Assembly (NCBI RefSeq): GCF_030323865.1
Contig: NZ_CP066362.1
Location: 3,596,001-3,660,000 of the forward strand
DNA length: 64,000 nt
DNA from: Pseudarthrobacter defluvii
GTDB taxonomy: Bacteria; Actinomycetota; Actinomycetes; Actinomycetales; Micrococcaceae
Direction: 5' to 3'
Shown: positions 29,274 through 37,651 of the stretch, one piece after another
Position numbering within the stretch: the first letter of the stretch is position 1
How the letters are laid out: each line of letters begins with the position of its first letter
The notes under the pieces: model-generated
What the model was told of the DNA's origin: nothing
Databases searched by the model: none
Seen by the model: only the letters and a program-made list of their open reading frames with translations
Program-made: the position numbers and the translations under genes

Positions 29274-30377
29274 GTGTTCCTGGCAATCCGCGATATCCGC
29301 TTCGCCAAAGGCCGGTTCGCCATGATGGGCGGCGTCGTAGCCCTGATCACCCTCCTGCTGGTCATGCTTTCCGGGCTAACGGCCGGCCTGGCCGAGCAGT
29401 CCACCTCCGCCATCGGGAAGCTGGGCGCGTCAGCTGCCAAGCCGGTGGACCTGGTGGCGTTTGGCGCCCCCGGCTCCGGCGTCCCCAAGGCGTCCTACAC
29501 CGAAAGCTCAGTCACCGCCGCGCAGGTGGACAGCTGGGAGAGCCAGCCCGGAGTCCAGTCCGCCGAGCCGCTGGGCATCACCCAGACAAGGGCGCAGACG
29601 GCGGACGGCTCCGGCACCGCGAACGTGGCACTGTTCGGGGTATCACCCGGCAGCCCGCTGGCGCCCGTGGACGTATCCGCCGGAACCGCCGCGGTGGGGT
29701 CCTCGGTGGCAGAGGCCCTGGCGGTCGGCCAGGGGGACAAGGTGTCCCTGGGCGGGGTGGAGCTTTCCGTCGCCGCCGTGGTGCCGGACCAGTGGTACGC
29801 ACACACCAGCGTGGTGTGGACGGCCCTGCCCGCATGGGCCAAGGCTGCGCACGTGTCCGACGCCGGACAGCTGGCCACCGTCGTCGCCGTCACCTACGCG
29901 GACGGGGCCACGATGGACGAGGCAGCGGCGAACGGCGCGGCAAACACGGTGAGCGAATCCCGCACCGGATCCTTTCAGGCCCTGGGCTCCTTCAAGAGCG
30001 AGAACGGCTCATTGACCCTGATGCAGGCGTTCCTTTACGGGATCTCCGCCCTGGTGATCGTGGCCTTCCTGACCGTCTGGACCATCCAGCGGACCCGGGA
30101 TATCGCCGTCCTCAAAGCCATGGGCGCGCCCAGCTCCTACATCCTTCGGGATGCGATGGCCCAGGCAGCCATCGTCCTGCTGGCGGGAGCCGGCGTCGGT
30201 GGCGCCGTAGGTGTAGCCGCCGGCTTCTTCGCTGCCAAGGCGGCCCCATTCCAGTTGAACGTGGGCACCACGGTGCTTCCCGTCGTCGGGATCGTTGCCC
30301 TGGGTCTGGCCGGCGCAGCGCTGGCCGTGCGCCGGGTGACAAAGGTCGATGCGCTCCTCGCGCTCGGCGGCAACTGA
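29274..30377 (+). CDS. ABC transporter permease, FtsX/MacB type
   Basis: 367 residues from the GTG at 29274 (AGAGAAG 7 bases upstream); the longer start at 29202 lacks an SD and overlaps the promoter region. The layout is one N-terminal helix (VVALITLLLVMLSGLTAGLA), a large extracellular domain of about 220 residues, and three C-terminal helices beginning FLYGISALVIVAFLTVWTIQ and ending VVGIVALGLAGAALAV. RTRDIAVLKAMGAPSSYI is the conserved coupling-loop sequence of FtsX-like permeases. Such transporters export or mechanically move lipids, lipoproteins or antimicrobial peptides. It forms an operon with the ATPase at 30407 and is divergent from its probable two-component system. Confidence 0.88.
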   Translation: MFLAIRDIRFAKGRFAMMGGVVALITLLLVMLSGLTAGLAEQSTSAIGKLGASAAKPVDLVAFGAPGSGVPKASYTESSVTAAQVDSWESQPGVQSAEPLGITQTRAQTADGSGTANVALFGVSPGSPLAPVDVSAGTAAVGSSVAEALAVGQGDKVSLGGVELSVAAVVPDQWYAHTSVVWTALPAWAKAAHVSDAGQLATVVAVTYADGATMDEAAANGAANTVSESRTGSFQALGSFKSENGSLTLMQAFLYGISALVIVAFLTVWTIQRTRDIAVLKAMGAPSSYILRDAMAQAAIVLLAGAGVGGAVGVAAGFFAAKAAPFQLNVGTTVLPVVGIVALGLAGAALAVRRVTKVDALLALGGN

Positions 30378-30406
30378 CCTCTTCCCTCCCCTGAAAGGAA
30401 CTCTCC

Positions 30407-31105
30407 ATGTCCACTCCCGCGCCCCTGAACTTGCTCAACGTCACCCTCCAATACCCCGACGGCGGCGGCACCACCACCGCCCTGGACCGGGTCAGCCTCA
30501 CCGCGGAAGCCGGCCAGCTGGTGGCACTCGTGGGCCCTTCGGGGTCCGGAAAGTCCAGCCTCCTGGCCACCGCCGCCACCCTGGTCCGCCCCAATACGGG
30601 GCAGGTGGTCATCGACGGCACCGACACTGCAGGGCTCAAGGACAAGGAACTCACCACACTCCGGCGCGAAAAGGTGGGCATCATCTTCCAGCAGCCCAAC
30701 CTGCTCCCCTCGCTCACCGCCGTCGAACAGCTCACCATCAGCCACCACCTGCGCGGAAAGTCGGCCAAAGCGGCCGGGTCCAGGGCAGCAGAACTGCTGG
30801 ACATCGTCGGGCTGTCCGCCAGCGCAGGGAAACTTCCGCACCAACTCTCCGGCGGCCAGCGCCAGCGCGTGAACATCGCCCGTGCGCTGATGGGCAGCCC
30901 CAAAGTGCTGCTGGTGGACGAGCCGACGGCGGCACTGGACCACGAACGGAGCGCCTCCATCATCGCCCTCCTGCGGCAGGTGACCACGGAGTTTTCGGTG
31001 GCGACAGTGATGGTCACGCATGACACCGAGTTCGTGCCGCTGACCGACGTGGTGGCCACCATGCGGGACGGCAGGCTCACGACGCCGGTCCTGACGGATG
31101 TGTGA
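30407..31105 (+). CDS. ABC transporter ATPase, LolD/MacB type
   Basis: 232 residues with a complete ATPase: Walker A GPSGSGKSSLLATA, Q-loop IIFQQPNLLPSLTAVEQL, signature LSGGQRQRVNIARALM, Walker B VLLVDEPTAALDHE, and H-loop MVTHDTEF. It starts 29 bases after the permease stop, with AAAGGAAC before the ATG. It should energise the FtsX-like permease. The pair, next to a LiaS-like kinase, resembles peptide-resistance or envelope-stress transporters. Confidence 0.93.
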   Translation: MSTPAPLNLLNVTLQYPDGGGTTTALDRVSLTAEAGQLVALVGPSGSGKSSLLATAATLVRPNTGQVVIDGTDTAGLKDKELTTLRREKVGIIFQQPNLLPSLTAVEQLTISHHLRGKSAKAAGSRAAELLDIVGLSASAGKLPHQLSGGQRQRVNIARALMGSPKVLLVDEPTAALDHERSASIIALLRQVTTEFSVATVMVTHDTEFVPLTDVVATMRDGRLTTPVLTDV

Positions 31106-31125
31106 GCCTGCAGGAGGCTCCTGCG

Positions 31126-31710
31126 TCACATAGGAACTGCCTGCCCCTGGCCGGTCTCCTGCTGCACAGCGCTGCTGGTCAACGGTTCTGCGGGTTGCGG
31201 TGCTTCGGCCAGGGGCAGGATCAAAAGGTTGCGGTGCAGCGTCACCCACCCGTCCCGTTCCAGCGGGCTGTGGTCGAACTGGTCAGGCACGAAGACAACT
31301 GTCCTATTGCCGGGGTCCGGCACCTCCACCAGGATGTCCCGGCCGTCACCGATACTGTTGCACGCTTCCCAATAGTTGTGTTCGTCGTACGGGTACTCTC
31401 CCACCAGGCACACCACACCGGGCACCATTCCGGGGGCAGCGTAATAGGTCATCGACTCGTACTCCGCCAGGAGCCGCGACTCACCGATCCTCGCGTCCCC
31501 GTCCTCATCCTGGATGGCGTGGACGGCATCCAGCTTGGTCAACTGCCGCTCCAGCACTTCCACCGTCCCGGGAACTGGGACGAAAAACTTCACGTAGAGG
31601 AACCCCAGGACCGCGCAGGTGCCAACGCCAACAACCGCGGCGAGGGTGATGATGAGTTTCCAAAACAGCGTCAGTGGTTCCGCGGGTTTTTGGACGGTCA
31701 CGATGGTCAA
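31126..31710 (-). CDS. Membrane-anchored protein of unknown function
   Basis: 194 residues if the TTG at 31710 is used, which has GAGGGGG 6 bases upstream; a longer ORF to 31956 reads through low-quality coding sequence. One membrane helix lies near the start (LTLFWKLIITLAAVVGVGTC, then AVLGFLYVKFF). The rest is extracellular or cytoplasmic with a VCLVGEYPYDEH segment and a polar C-terminal tail. I recognise no family. It is convergent with the ABC ATPase gene, ending 20 bases from it. Confidence 0.6.
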   Translation of the reverse strand: MTIVTVQKPAEPLTLFWKLIITLAAVVGVGTCAVLGFLYVKFFVPVPGTVEVLERQLTKLDAVHAIQDEDGDARIGESRLLAEYESMTYYAAPGMVPGVVCLVGEYPYDEHNYWEACNSIGDGRDILVEVPDPGNRTVVFVPDQFDHSPLERDGWVTLHRNLLILPLAEAPQPAEPLTSSAVQQETGQGQAVPM

Positions 31711-31921
31711 GCGCTGCCCCCTCAGGCTGGTGAACTCCCTGAACGCTACACCAGAGACCTCACCCCAACCCCGCGTGTCGGTGGGACAGGCAGGTGGGGG
31801 CCCGGCCCGTCCCCGCCACACGCAAAATTGATGGGATCTTGAGGCAAACCTTGCCCTCCCTAGACGTTGCGGGTCCACGCTGGAGTCATAGGCAAAACCA
31901 GCTTTTGGGGAGCAGGAAGTC

Positions 31922-32398
31922 ATGGGAAGCAAGACAGCGTTGGACAGCGAAGTCACAACCGTTGGCGGCGTGCTGACAGATCGTCAGCCGTTGGACTTCC
32001 ACATGCTGGGGGTGGCAGGGTGCATCGACCGGCTGACGGCACCCCTGCGCCAGCGCGGGACGGCCGTTCAATGGGACACTCCGCACTGGGGCCTCGAGAT
32101 CCCTGCAGAGTCCGCATCCCTCCTGTACCAGTCGGCCCGCGAGTTACTGAGCAACGCGTTCAAGTACTCCTCCGCGCACACGCTCACCATCCAGCTTGCG
32201 GCGGTTGACCACGGCATCCGCCTGGCAGTGTCCGACGACGGCACAGGCTTTGACAGCAACCTTGCCACCAGCGGACGGCACCACGGCTACGGTCTCCGGC
32301 TCATGTCAGTAGCCGTTCAGGAAGCGGGCGGAACGGTGGAGATCACCTCCAGCCCCGGCCGGGGCAGCAGCGTCACGGTCACGCTGCCGCTGGACTGA
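31922..32398 (+). CDS. Stand-alone histidine-kinase-like ATPase domain
   Basis: 158 residues from the ATG at 31922, after AGCAGGAAGTC. It is only the ATP-binding half of a NarL-type kinase: SARELLSNAFKYSSAHT (N box), AVSDDGTGFDSN (G1) and HHGYGLRLMSVAVQEAGGTV (G2), with a preceding LDFHMLGVAGCIDRLTAPLR that resembles the end of a dimerisation segment. No phospho-acceptor His motif or sensor part is present. It could be an anti-sigma-like ATPase, a fragment that works in trans, or a remnant of a longer kinase; the gene itself is intact with a good SD and a terminator. Confidence 0.7.
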   Translation: MGSKTALDSEVTTVGGVLTDRQPLDFHMLGVAGCIDRLTAPLRQRGTAVQWDTPHWGLEIPAESASLLYQSARELLSNAFKYSSAHTLTIQLAAVDHGIRLAVSDDGTGFDSNLATSGRHHGYGLRLMSVAVQEAGGTVEITSSPGRGSSVTVTLPLD

Positions 32399-32432
32399 AC
32401 GTACGGCTACACAGCCAAGGCGCCAAGAGGCT

Positions 32433-32467
32433 CGGATGCCCACCGTCGCTGGGACGGCGGGCATCCG
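32433..32467 (+). terminator. Hairpin after the ATPase-domain gene
   Basis: CGGATGCCC and GGGCATCCG enclose an inner stem CCGTC/GACGG with one mismatch and a GCTGG loop. It lies 34 bases after the stop at 32398. Confidence 0.6.
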
Positions 32468-32606
32468 TACGCCCGGAAGGACGCCCGCGCGCACGTCCTT
32501 CCGCTGGCAAGCCGGCGTCGTAATCCTTGACAGGTCCGGGAGCGAAGCGCTGAATGAGGGATGCGCCAACCCAACTATCCCCGCTCTACAAGTGACAGGA
32601 GCAGCC

Positions 32607-32759
32607 ATGACTGAGAACCCAGCCAAGGACGACGACGACCGGGTCCATAGCGAGGCCCCCGCCGAAGGCGACCCCAATGCCAACCCCGGCGACCTGCGCG
32701 TCCACCCCCAGGATCCTGCCGAAGGGGCGGACGACGACGGGAAGACCACGAAGAGCTGA
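32607..32759 (+). CDS. Small acidic disordered protein
   Basis: 50 residues, ATG at 32607 after ACAGGAGCAGCC. The sequence is dominated by Asp, Glu, Pro and Asn (MTENPAKDDDDRVHSEAPAE at the start) and ends in a Lys-rich GKTTKS. No hydrophobic segment. A longer in-frame reading from 32436 is not supported. It resembles the acidic proteins at 25091 and 48319 in composition, not in sequence. Confidence 0.55.
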   Translation: MTENPAKDDDDRVHSEAPAEGDPNANPGDLRVHPQDPAEGADDDGKTTKS

Positions 32760-32832
32760 GCCTCCCCCAGATCCACTCAACCCTCCCACTCCGTGGAACA
32801 CCCCTTGCGGGTATGAATCTCCGAGGCTATTT

Positions 32833-32856
32833 TGAAACGTATCAGAAAACGCTTTC
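32833..32856. promoter_or_regulatory. Tandem LacI-type operators upstream of the PL26-like lyase gene
   Basis: TGAAACGTATCA at 32833-32844 is followed directly by GAAAACGCTTTC at 32845-32856, ending 20 bases before the ATG at 32877. Both are near-palindromes with a central CG. The second matches the site before the pectate lyase; the first matches a site before the PL11 lyase. Confidence 0.65.
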
Positions 32857-32876
32857 AGGACAACGGAGTTGGATAC

Positions 32877-35513
32877 ATGGCGGACAGTCTCATCCGGTGG
32901 ATCGACGAACAGGCCCCTACGGAAATCGGCGGAACCACCTGGGGCATGCCGTTCCCACGCGGGACAGTGCCCGGAGTGGAGTCCCTGACAGTTACCGATG
33001 CGGCCGGCACCCGGGTGCCCAGCCAGGCATGGCCCCTGGCCACCTGGCCGGACTCCTCATTGAAGTGGGCAGGCATCGCCCTGCCGGCAACAGAGGCACC
33101 GTCGGACAGCTACCAGGTGGCGTCCGACGGCGACACAACCACCGCGGCCAGCCAGCCGGCGTCGGACGGTGCTTCAGTCAGAGTCACCGAACGTGCCGAC
33201 GCACTGGTTGTGGACACCGGCGTCCTGGAGATGATGATCAACCGCAGCGGCTCCACCCTGTTCAGCAGCCTGGCCCGGGACGGCCGGGAAGTTGCCCGCG
33301 ACGCACGACTGGTCAGCCTCCTGCAGGACGGCGTTGCGGAAGGCGAGGGCACGGTGGGCCGGCAGGCCTTCACGGGTGAGGTCACCGCCGTCGCCCTGGA
33401 ACAAAGCGGCCCCGTCCGCGCGGTGGTTCGGCTGGAAGGCGCCCACCGCCCGGACGCGCCGGACAACGGGAAGCGGGAGTGGCTGCCATTCGTGGTGCGG
33501 TTCTACTTCTACGCCAATGCCCGCAGCGTGCGGATGGTGCACTCCTTTATCTGGGACGGGGACGCGGAGCAGGACTTCCTGGCCGGACTCGGCGTGCGCT
33601 TCACCGTGCCGCTGGAGGCCGACCTGCACGACCGGCATATCCGCATTGCGGGCGCAGACGGCGGCTTCCTCACCGAGGCGGTGCGCGGACTCACGGGACT
33701 GCGCCGGGACCCCGGCGCGGAGGTGCGGGAGGCGCAGATCGCCGGCCGCCCCACTCCCCCGGCGGATGCCTGGAACCCGGAAGTCTCCGGCCGCCTGCAC
33801 CTGATCCCCACCTGGGGCGACTACACCCTCAGCCAGCTCAACGCGGACGGTTTCGAACTGCGCAAGCGCACCGCCGCCGGCCACGGTTGGGTGGGGATCT
33901 CCGGCGGAACGCGTTCGGCGGGCTTCTGTTCCCTCAGCGATACCCGGGGCGGCCTGGGCGTGGGGATCAAGGACTTCTGGCAGTCCCATCCGGGGCAGCT
34001 GGACATCCGCGGCGCCGCCACCGGCGAGGCAACGGTCACCGCCTGGCTCTACTCGCCCGAAGCGCAGCCCATGGACCTGCGGTTCTACCACGATGGCCTG
34101 GGCCAGGACACGTTTGAGGAACAGCTTGAGGGCCTTGAGATCACGTACGAGGACTATGAACCGGGGTTCGGCAATCCCACGGGCATTGCCCGTACCCACG
34201 AGTTGACCATGTTCGCCTATGAGGCCACCCCGTCCACCGAAAGCCTGGCCGCGGATGCTGCCTCCGCCTCCACCCCGGCCCTGCTCCAGGCCACTCCGGA
34301 ATACCTGCACTCCGTGGGGGTTTTCGGCGACTGGGCCCCTGTGGACCGCAGCACTCCGGCGCGTGCCCGCCTGGAGGACCGGCTGGACTTCCTGTTCGAC
34401 TTCTACGCCGGGCAGGTGGAGCAGCGCCGGTGGTACGGCTTCTGGAACTACGGCGACGTGATGCACACCTACGACTTCGACCGGCACGTCTGGCGTTATG
34501 ACGTGGGCGGCTATGCCTGGGACAATTCCGAGCTCTCCCCCGATCTCTGGCTCTGGTACTCCTACCTGCGCTCGGGCCGGGCGGACATTTTCCGTTTCGC
34601 GGAGGCCATGACGCGGCACACCGGCGAGGTGGACGTGTACCACCTGGGCCCATGGAAGGGGCTGGGCTCCCGGCACAATGTCCAGCACTGGGGCTGCAGC
34701 GCCAAGCAGTTGCGGATCAGCACCCCCGCATACCGCCGCTTCTACTACTATCTGACGGCGGACGAGCGCACCGGGGACCTGCTCACCGAGCTCGTGGACA
34801 GCGACCAGAACTTCCTGGGCCTGGACCCGGTCCGCAAGGTCCGGCCGGACGCCGCCACCTACCGGCCCAACCGCGGCGCCCTGGGCGTCGGGCTCGGCAC
34901 GGACTGGGGATCGCTCGCCGCCACCTGGCTGACGGACTGGGAACGCACCTGCAATCCGCGCTCACGGGACCGGCTGCTGGGCACCATGGCGGACATCGGG
35001 GCGCTCAAGTACGGGTTCCTCACCGGCGAAGCACTGTATGACCTGGACAAGGGCCGGTTCGATACGGGCCGGGAGCAGATTTCGGTGTCACACCTCAGCG
35101 CCGTGTTCGGGTTGGTGGAGATCTGCAGCGAACTGGTTGATCTCGTGGATGATCCGGAGTTCGAGCGCGCCTGGCTGCAGTACTGCCGGCTGTTCCTGGC
35201 CACCAAGGAGGAGCAGGTGGAAGCTGTGGGCCAGCCACTGGAGGGCATCTACCTCACCCAGGCGCACAGCCGGCTCACGGCCTATGCGGCGTCGAGGTTG
35301 CAGGACCGTGACCTGGCAGCCCGGGCCTGGGTGAGCTTTGCCGAGGGCGGGGAGCACCTTAACCACGAATCCGCGTTCACCTTGCGGAAGATCGAACCGC
35401 CGTACGTATTGCTGCCGGTGGATGAAGCGCCCACGGTCTCCACCAATGACACCGCGCAGTTTGGGCTTGCGGTAATCCAGAACCTGGCATTGGTGGGCGA
35501 CCACCTGGACTGA
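32877..35513 (+). CDS. Exo-rhamnogalacturonan lyase-like protein (PL26 / PcRGLX-YetA family)
   Basis: 878 residues from the ATG at 32877, with GGAG 8 bases upstream; the longer frame starts inside the operator. The opening LIRWIDEQAPTEIGGTTWGM with PFPRGTV is typical of the PcRGLX/YetA family, which includes the Penicillium exo-rhamnogalacturonan lyase of PL26. A beta-rich N-terminal region is followed by an alpha/alpha-barrel part: RRWYGFWNYGDVMHTYDFDR, then WRYDVGGYAWDNSELSPDLW, HLGPWKGLGSRHNVQHWGCS and LTGEALYDLDKGRF. No signal peptide is seen, so it may act inside the cell on imported rhamnogalacturonan oligomers. Family assignment is by recalled pattern; the exact substrate is inferred. 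Confidence 0.75.
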   Translation: MADSLIRWIDEQAPTEIGGTTWGMPFPRGTVPGVESLTVTDAAGTRVPSQAWPLATWPDSSLKWAGIALPATEAPSDSYQVASDGDTTTAASQPASDGASVRVTERADALVVDTGVLEMMINRSGSTLFSSLARDGREVARDARLVSLLQDGVAEGEGTVGRQAFTGEVTAVALEQSGPVRAVVRLEGAHRPDAPDNGKREWLPFVVRFYFYANARSVRMVHSFIWDGDAEQDFLAGLGVRFTVPLEADLHDRHIRIAGADGGFLTEAVRGLTGLRRDPGAEVREAQIAGRPTPPADAWNPEVSGRLHLIPTWGDYTLSQLNADGFELRKRTAAGHGWVGISGGTRSAGFCSLSDTRGGLGVGIKDFWQSHPGQLDIRGAATGEATVTAWLYSPEAQPMDLRFYHDGLGQDTFEEQLEGLEITYEDYEPGFGNPTGIARTHELTMFAYEATPSTESLAADAASASTPALLQATPEYLHSVGVFGDWAPVDRSTPARARLEDRLDFLFDFYAGQVEQRRWYGFWNYGDVMHTYDFDRHVWRYDVGGYAWDNSELSPDLWLWYSYLRSGRADIFRFAEAMTRHTGEVDVYHLGPWKGLGSRHNVQHWGCSAKQLRISTPAYRRFYYYLTADERTGDLLTELVDSDQNFLGLDPVRKVRPDAATYRPNRGALGVGLGTDWGSLAATWLTDWERTCNPRSRDRLLGTMADIGALKYGFLTGEALYDLDKGRFDTGREQISVSHLSAVFGLVEICSELVDLVDDPEFERAWLQYCRLFLATKEEQVEAVGQPLEGIYLTQAHSRLTAYAASRLQDRDLAARAWVSFAEGGEHLNHESAFTLRKIEPPYVLLPVDEAPTVSTNDTAQFGLAVIQNLALVGDHLD

Positions 35514-35536
35514 CGCGTCGTCCCCAGCCGGGACCA

Positions 35537-35589
35537 ACGACGGCGGCACCTGGCTTTCCCTTCCCTGGAAAGCAGCGTGCCGCCGTCGT
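35537..35589 (+). terminator. Two-tier hairpin of the shared GGACGACGGCGG family
   Basis: ACGACGGCGGCAC and GTGCCGCCGTCGT form a perfect 13-bp outer stem. The loop contains a second hairpin, GCTTTCC/GGAAAGC. It lies 24 bases after the exo-lyase stop and is followed by CCGTTTTCC. Confidence 0.7.
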
Positions 35590-35761
35590 CCGTTTTCCCG
35601 GCCTCCTGGACCGGAAGGTAACGCCTGCATAACGCCCTTTTGGCGCGTAAACAGAAGTTACCCAGTCGACGCCTGCCACCTGTTTACACCCGCTTTAAGC
35701 CCGCCATAGGGTGCTCACCTAAACAAGGTTGAAAGCAACCTTGGGAAGGGAAAAGAGCACC

Positions 35762-36487
35762 ATGAAGAGCAAGATCGCCGTCGTGGCTCTGGCAGCCGCG
35801 AGCCTGGTACTGGGCTTGCTGGCGGGCGCCCCCGCAGCAAACGCCGCCGACAAGCCGCTGATCGGCCTGACCTTCGATGACGGGCCGTCGCCCCAGCGCA
35901 CCGCCTTTGTCCTGGACACCCTCAAAGCGAAGGGCGTCAAGGCCACGTTTTTCCTCCAAGGTTCCCATGTCCAGCAGTACCCGGACCTCGTCCGCCGGAT
36001 CAAGGACGAGGGCCACACCATTGGTAACCACTCGTATAACCACTCCAATTTCCCGGAACTCACCCAGGCCAACCAGAAGCAGGAAATCGACAGCACCAAC
36101 GCCGCCATCAAGGCCGTGACCGGCACAACGCCCACGCTGATGCGCTTCCCGTTCGGAAACAGCACCCCCTACACGATGGACTACATCAGGAGCATCGGTA
36201 TGAGCGGCGGCATCCAGTGGCACTGGGAGGTCGGCGAACCCGGCGACTACGAGTGCCCCGGCGCAGCTGCAGTCCAGAAGTACGTACTGGATGAAGTTTC
36301 CCCCGGTGCAATCGTCCTGCTCCACGACGCCAACGACGTGCTGTCCTGCCCCGCCTCCCAATGGGACTACCTGGCCGGCACCATCGACGCAATCCGTGCC
36401 AAGGGCTACGACTTCGGCGTGGTTGCTCCCTCCCCAACGGCCAATGCCCTCAACGAAGGCTCGTATGGCGTCGTGGTGGCGCCATAG
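35762..36487 (+). CDS. Secreted polysaccharide deacetylase (NodB fold, CE4)
   Basis: 241 residues from the ATG at 35762, preceded by AAGGGAAAAGAGCACC; this start gives a clean signal peptide (MKSKIAVVALAAASLVLGLL, cleavage after ANA near residue 28). The NodB motifs are present: TFDDGPSPQ with the catalytic and metal Asp, GHTIGNHSYNHSNF with the metal His pair, RFPFGNS, and a late IVLLHDAND. It probably removes N-acetyl groups from peptidoglycan or chitin-like glycan at the cell surface. Although it sits between two rhamnogalacturonan lyase genes, no LacI-type operator was seen before it. Confidence 0.88.
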   Translation: MKSKIAVVALAAASLVLGLLAGAPAANAADKPLIGLTFDDGPSPQRTAFVLDTLKAKGVKATFFLQGSHVQQYPDLVRRIKDEGHTIGNHSYNHSNFPELTQANQKQEIDSTNAAIKAVTGTTPTLMRFPFGNSTPYTMDYIRSIGMSGGIQWHWEVGEPGDYECPGAAAVQKYVLDEVSPGAIVLLHDANDVLSCPASQWDYLAGTIDAIRAKGYDFGVVAPSPTANALNEGSYGVVVAP

Positions 36488-36561
36488 GTAGGCCAGGCAC
36501 CGCCGGTTTCACCTTTTGCACCGCCCGCTCTGGAAACCGAACCGACCAAAAGGTATGTTGG

Positions 36562-36572
36562 TAAGCATGCTG
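36562..36572. promoter_or_regulatory. TAAGCATGCTG motif upstream of the SRPBCC gene
   Basis: The 11-mer TAAGCATGCTG, built on the palindrome AGCATGCT, lies 51 bases before the ATG at 36623. The same 11-mer in the same orientation to its gene precedes the lipoprotein at 51113. Confidence 0.35.
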
Positions 36573-36622
36573 ATGATTTTTACCACGTCATCGGTTCCCG
36601 GTAACAAAGCGAAGGAGACGTT

Positions 36623-37582
36623 ATGAGCACGAAGGTGGAAAAACGCATTCTGGTGAACGTACCGGTGAGCACGGCTTACAACCAGTGGACCCAGTTCGAG
36701 GAGTTCCCGCACTTCATGGGCGGCGTCAAGAGTGTTACGCAACTCAGCGACGACCGGCTCGAGTGGGTGGCCGAGATCGGCGGCGTCCGCCGGCAGTGGG
36801 AAGCCAAAGTCCTTGAGCAGGTCCCGGACCGCAGGGTTGCCTGGGCCGCCACCGAAGGCGCCACGAACGCCGGCGCGGTGGATTTCGAGGACGTGGGAGG
36901 CGGCCAGACCTCCATCCAGCTGACTCTCGAATACGAGCCCGAAGGCATCGTCGAGAAGGTGGGCGACAAGCTCAACGTCGTTGACCGCCAGGCCGAATCG
37001 GACCTGCAGAAGTTCAAGGAATTTATCGAGGATGAGGGCTACGCCAGCGGCGCCTGGCGCGGATCTGTCAACGCCGGTTCCGCTGTGGGTACCCCCGGTG
37101 TTGAACACGCGGGCGCATCCCGTGGTGACTCCGGCAAGGCTGGCGTCTCCGGCAAGATTGCAGCCGGCGTAGGCATCGCAGCTGCTGCGGGCGCGGCAGC
37201 AGCGATGGCGGCCAGCAGCAACAAGGACAAGACCGAGACCACTGACGTGACGGTTACGGAGACCACCCCCGTGGTTCCGGCGGAACCGGTGGTTCCTGCA
37301 GAGCCCCTGACCACCGGTGCCACCACCGGCGCGGCGGACGCGGGCACCGGAGTCCCCGCAGCGGGCACGACGGCGGCAGCCGGCTCCACCGGTTCCGTCG
37401 CCGACCTGGACGACAGCAGGATCGGCCACCAGTTCGACCAGACCAACGGTTTGGTGGACACCACCGGCGAGTCCGATGACACGGTGGCAGGCGAGAACCT
37501 GAGCGCAGGCGAACGGCGTGAGGGTGACCGCAGCACCGAAGGCGGCCTGCCGCCCGTCGGCGGCAACCTCGGCGGTCACTGA
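36623..37582 (+). CDS. SRPBCC-fold protein with helix and disordered tail
   Basis: 319 residues. ATG at 36623 follows GAAGGAGACGTT. Residues 1-150 are an SRPBCC domain close to the protein at 8549 (STAYNQWTQFEEFPHFMGGV, DLQKFKEFIEDEGYASGAWR). An Ala/Gly-rich hydrophobic helix follows at about 177-198 (GKIAAGVGIAAAAGAAAAMA), then a long Thr/Pro/Glu/Gly low-complexity tail. The helix could pack as a glycine-rich or membrane-associated segment. The tail repeats the motif VVPAEPVVPAEP. Function unknown; ligand binding by the first domain is the best guess. A strong terminator follows. Confidence 0.8.
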   Translation: MSTKVEKRILVNVPVSTAYNQWTQFEEFPHFMGGVKSVTQLSDDRLEWVAEIGGVRRQWEAKVLEQVPDRRVAWAATEGATNAGAVDFEDVGGGQTSIQLTLEYEPEGIVEKVGDKLNVVDRQAESDLQKFKEFIEDEGYASGAWRGSVNAGSAVGTPGVEHAGASRGDSGKAGVSGKIAAGVGIAAAAGAAAAMAASSNKDKTETTDVTVTETTPVVPAEPVVPAEPLTTGATTGAADAGTGVPAAGTTAAAGSTGSVADLDDSRIGHQFDQTNGLVDTTGESDDTVAGENLSAGERREGDRSTEGGLPPVGGNLGGH

Positions 37583-37599
37583 CCCGTCCCCCACAAGCA

Positions 37600-37634
37600 A
37601 GCGCCGCCCGCCTTCCCCCAAGGCGGGCGGCGCT
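37600..37634. terminator. Bidirectional terminator
   Basis: AGCGCCGCCCGCCTT and AAGGCGGGCGGCGCT form a perfect 15-bp stem with a CCCCC loop, followed by CTTGCG, between the convergent ends of the SRPBCC and PL11 genes. Confidence 0.8.
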
Positions 37635-37651
37635 CTTGCGTCCGGGCAGGT

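Noticed and set aside
32832..32876. TTG at 32832 as start of the PL26-like gene
   Set aside because: The extra 15 codons would be the tandem operator sequence itself, and GGAG with the right spacing precedes the ATG at 32877.
33174..34688. Long open frame antisense to the PL26-like gene
   Set aside because: Same reason: the opposite strand carries recognisable family motifs and this frame has none.
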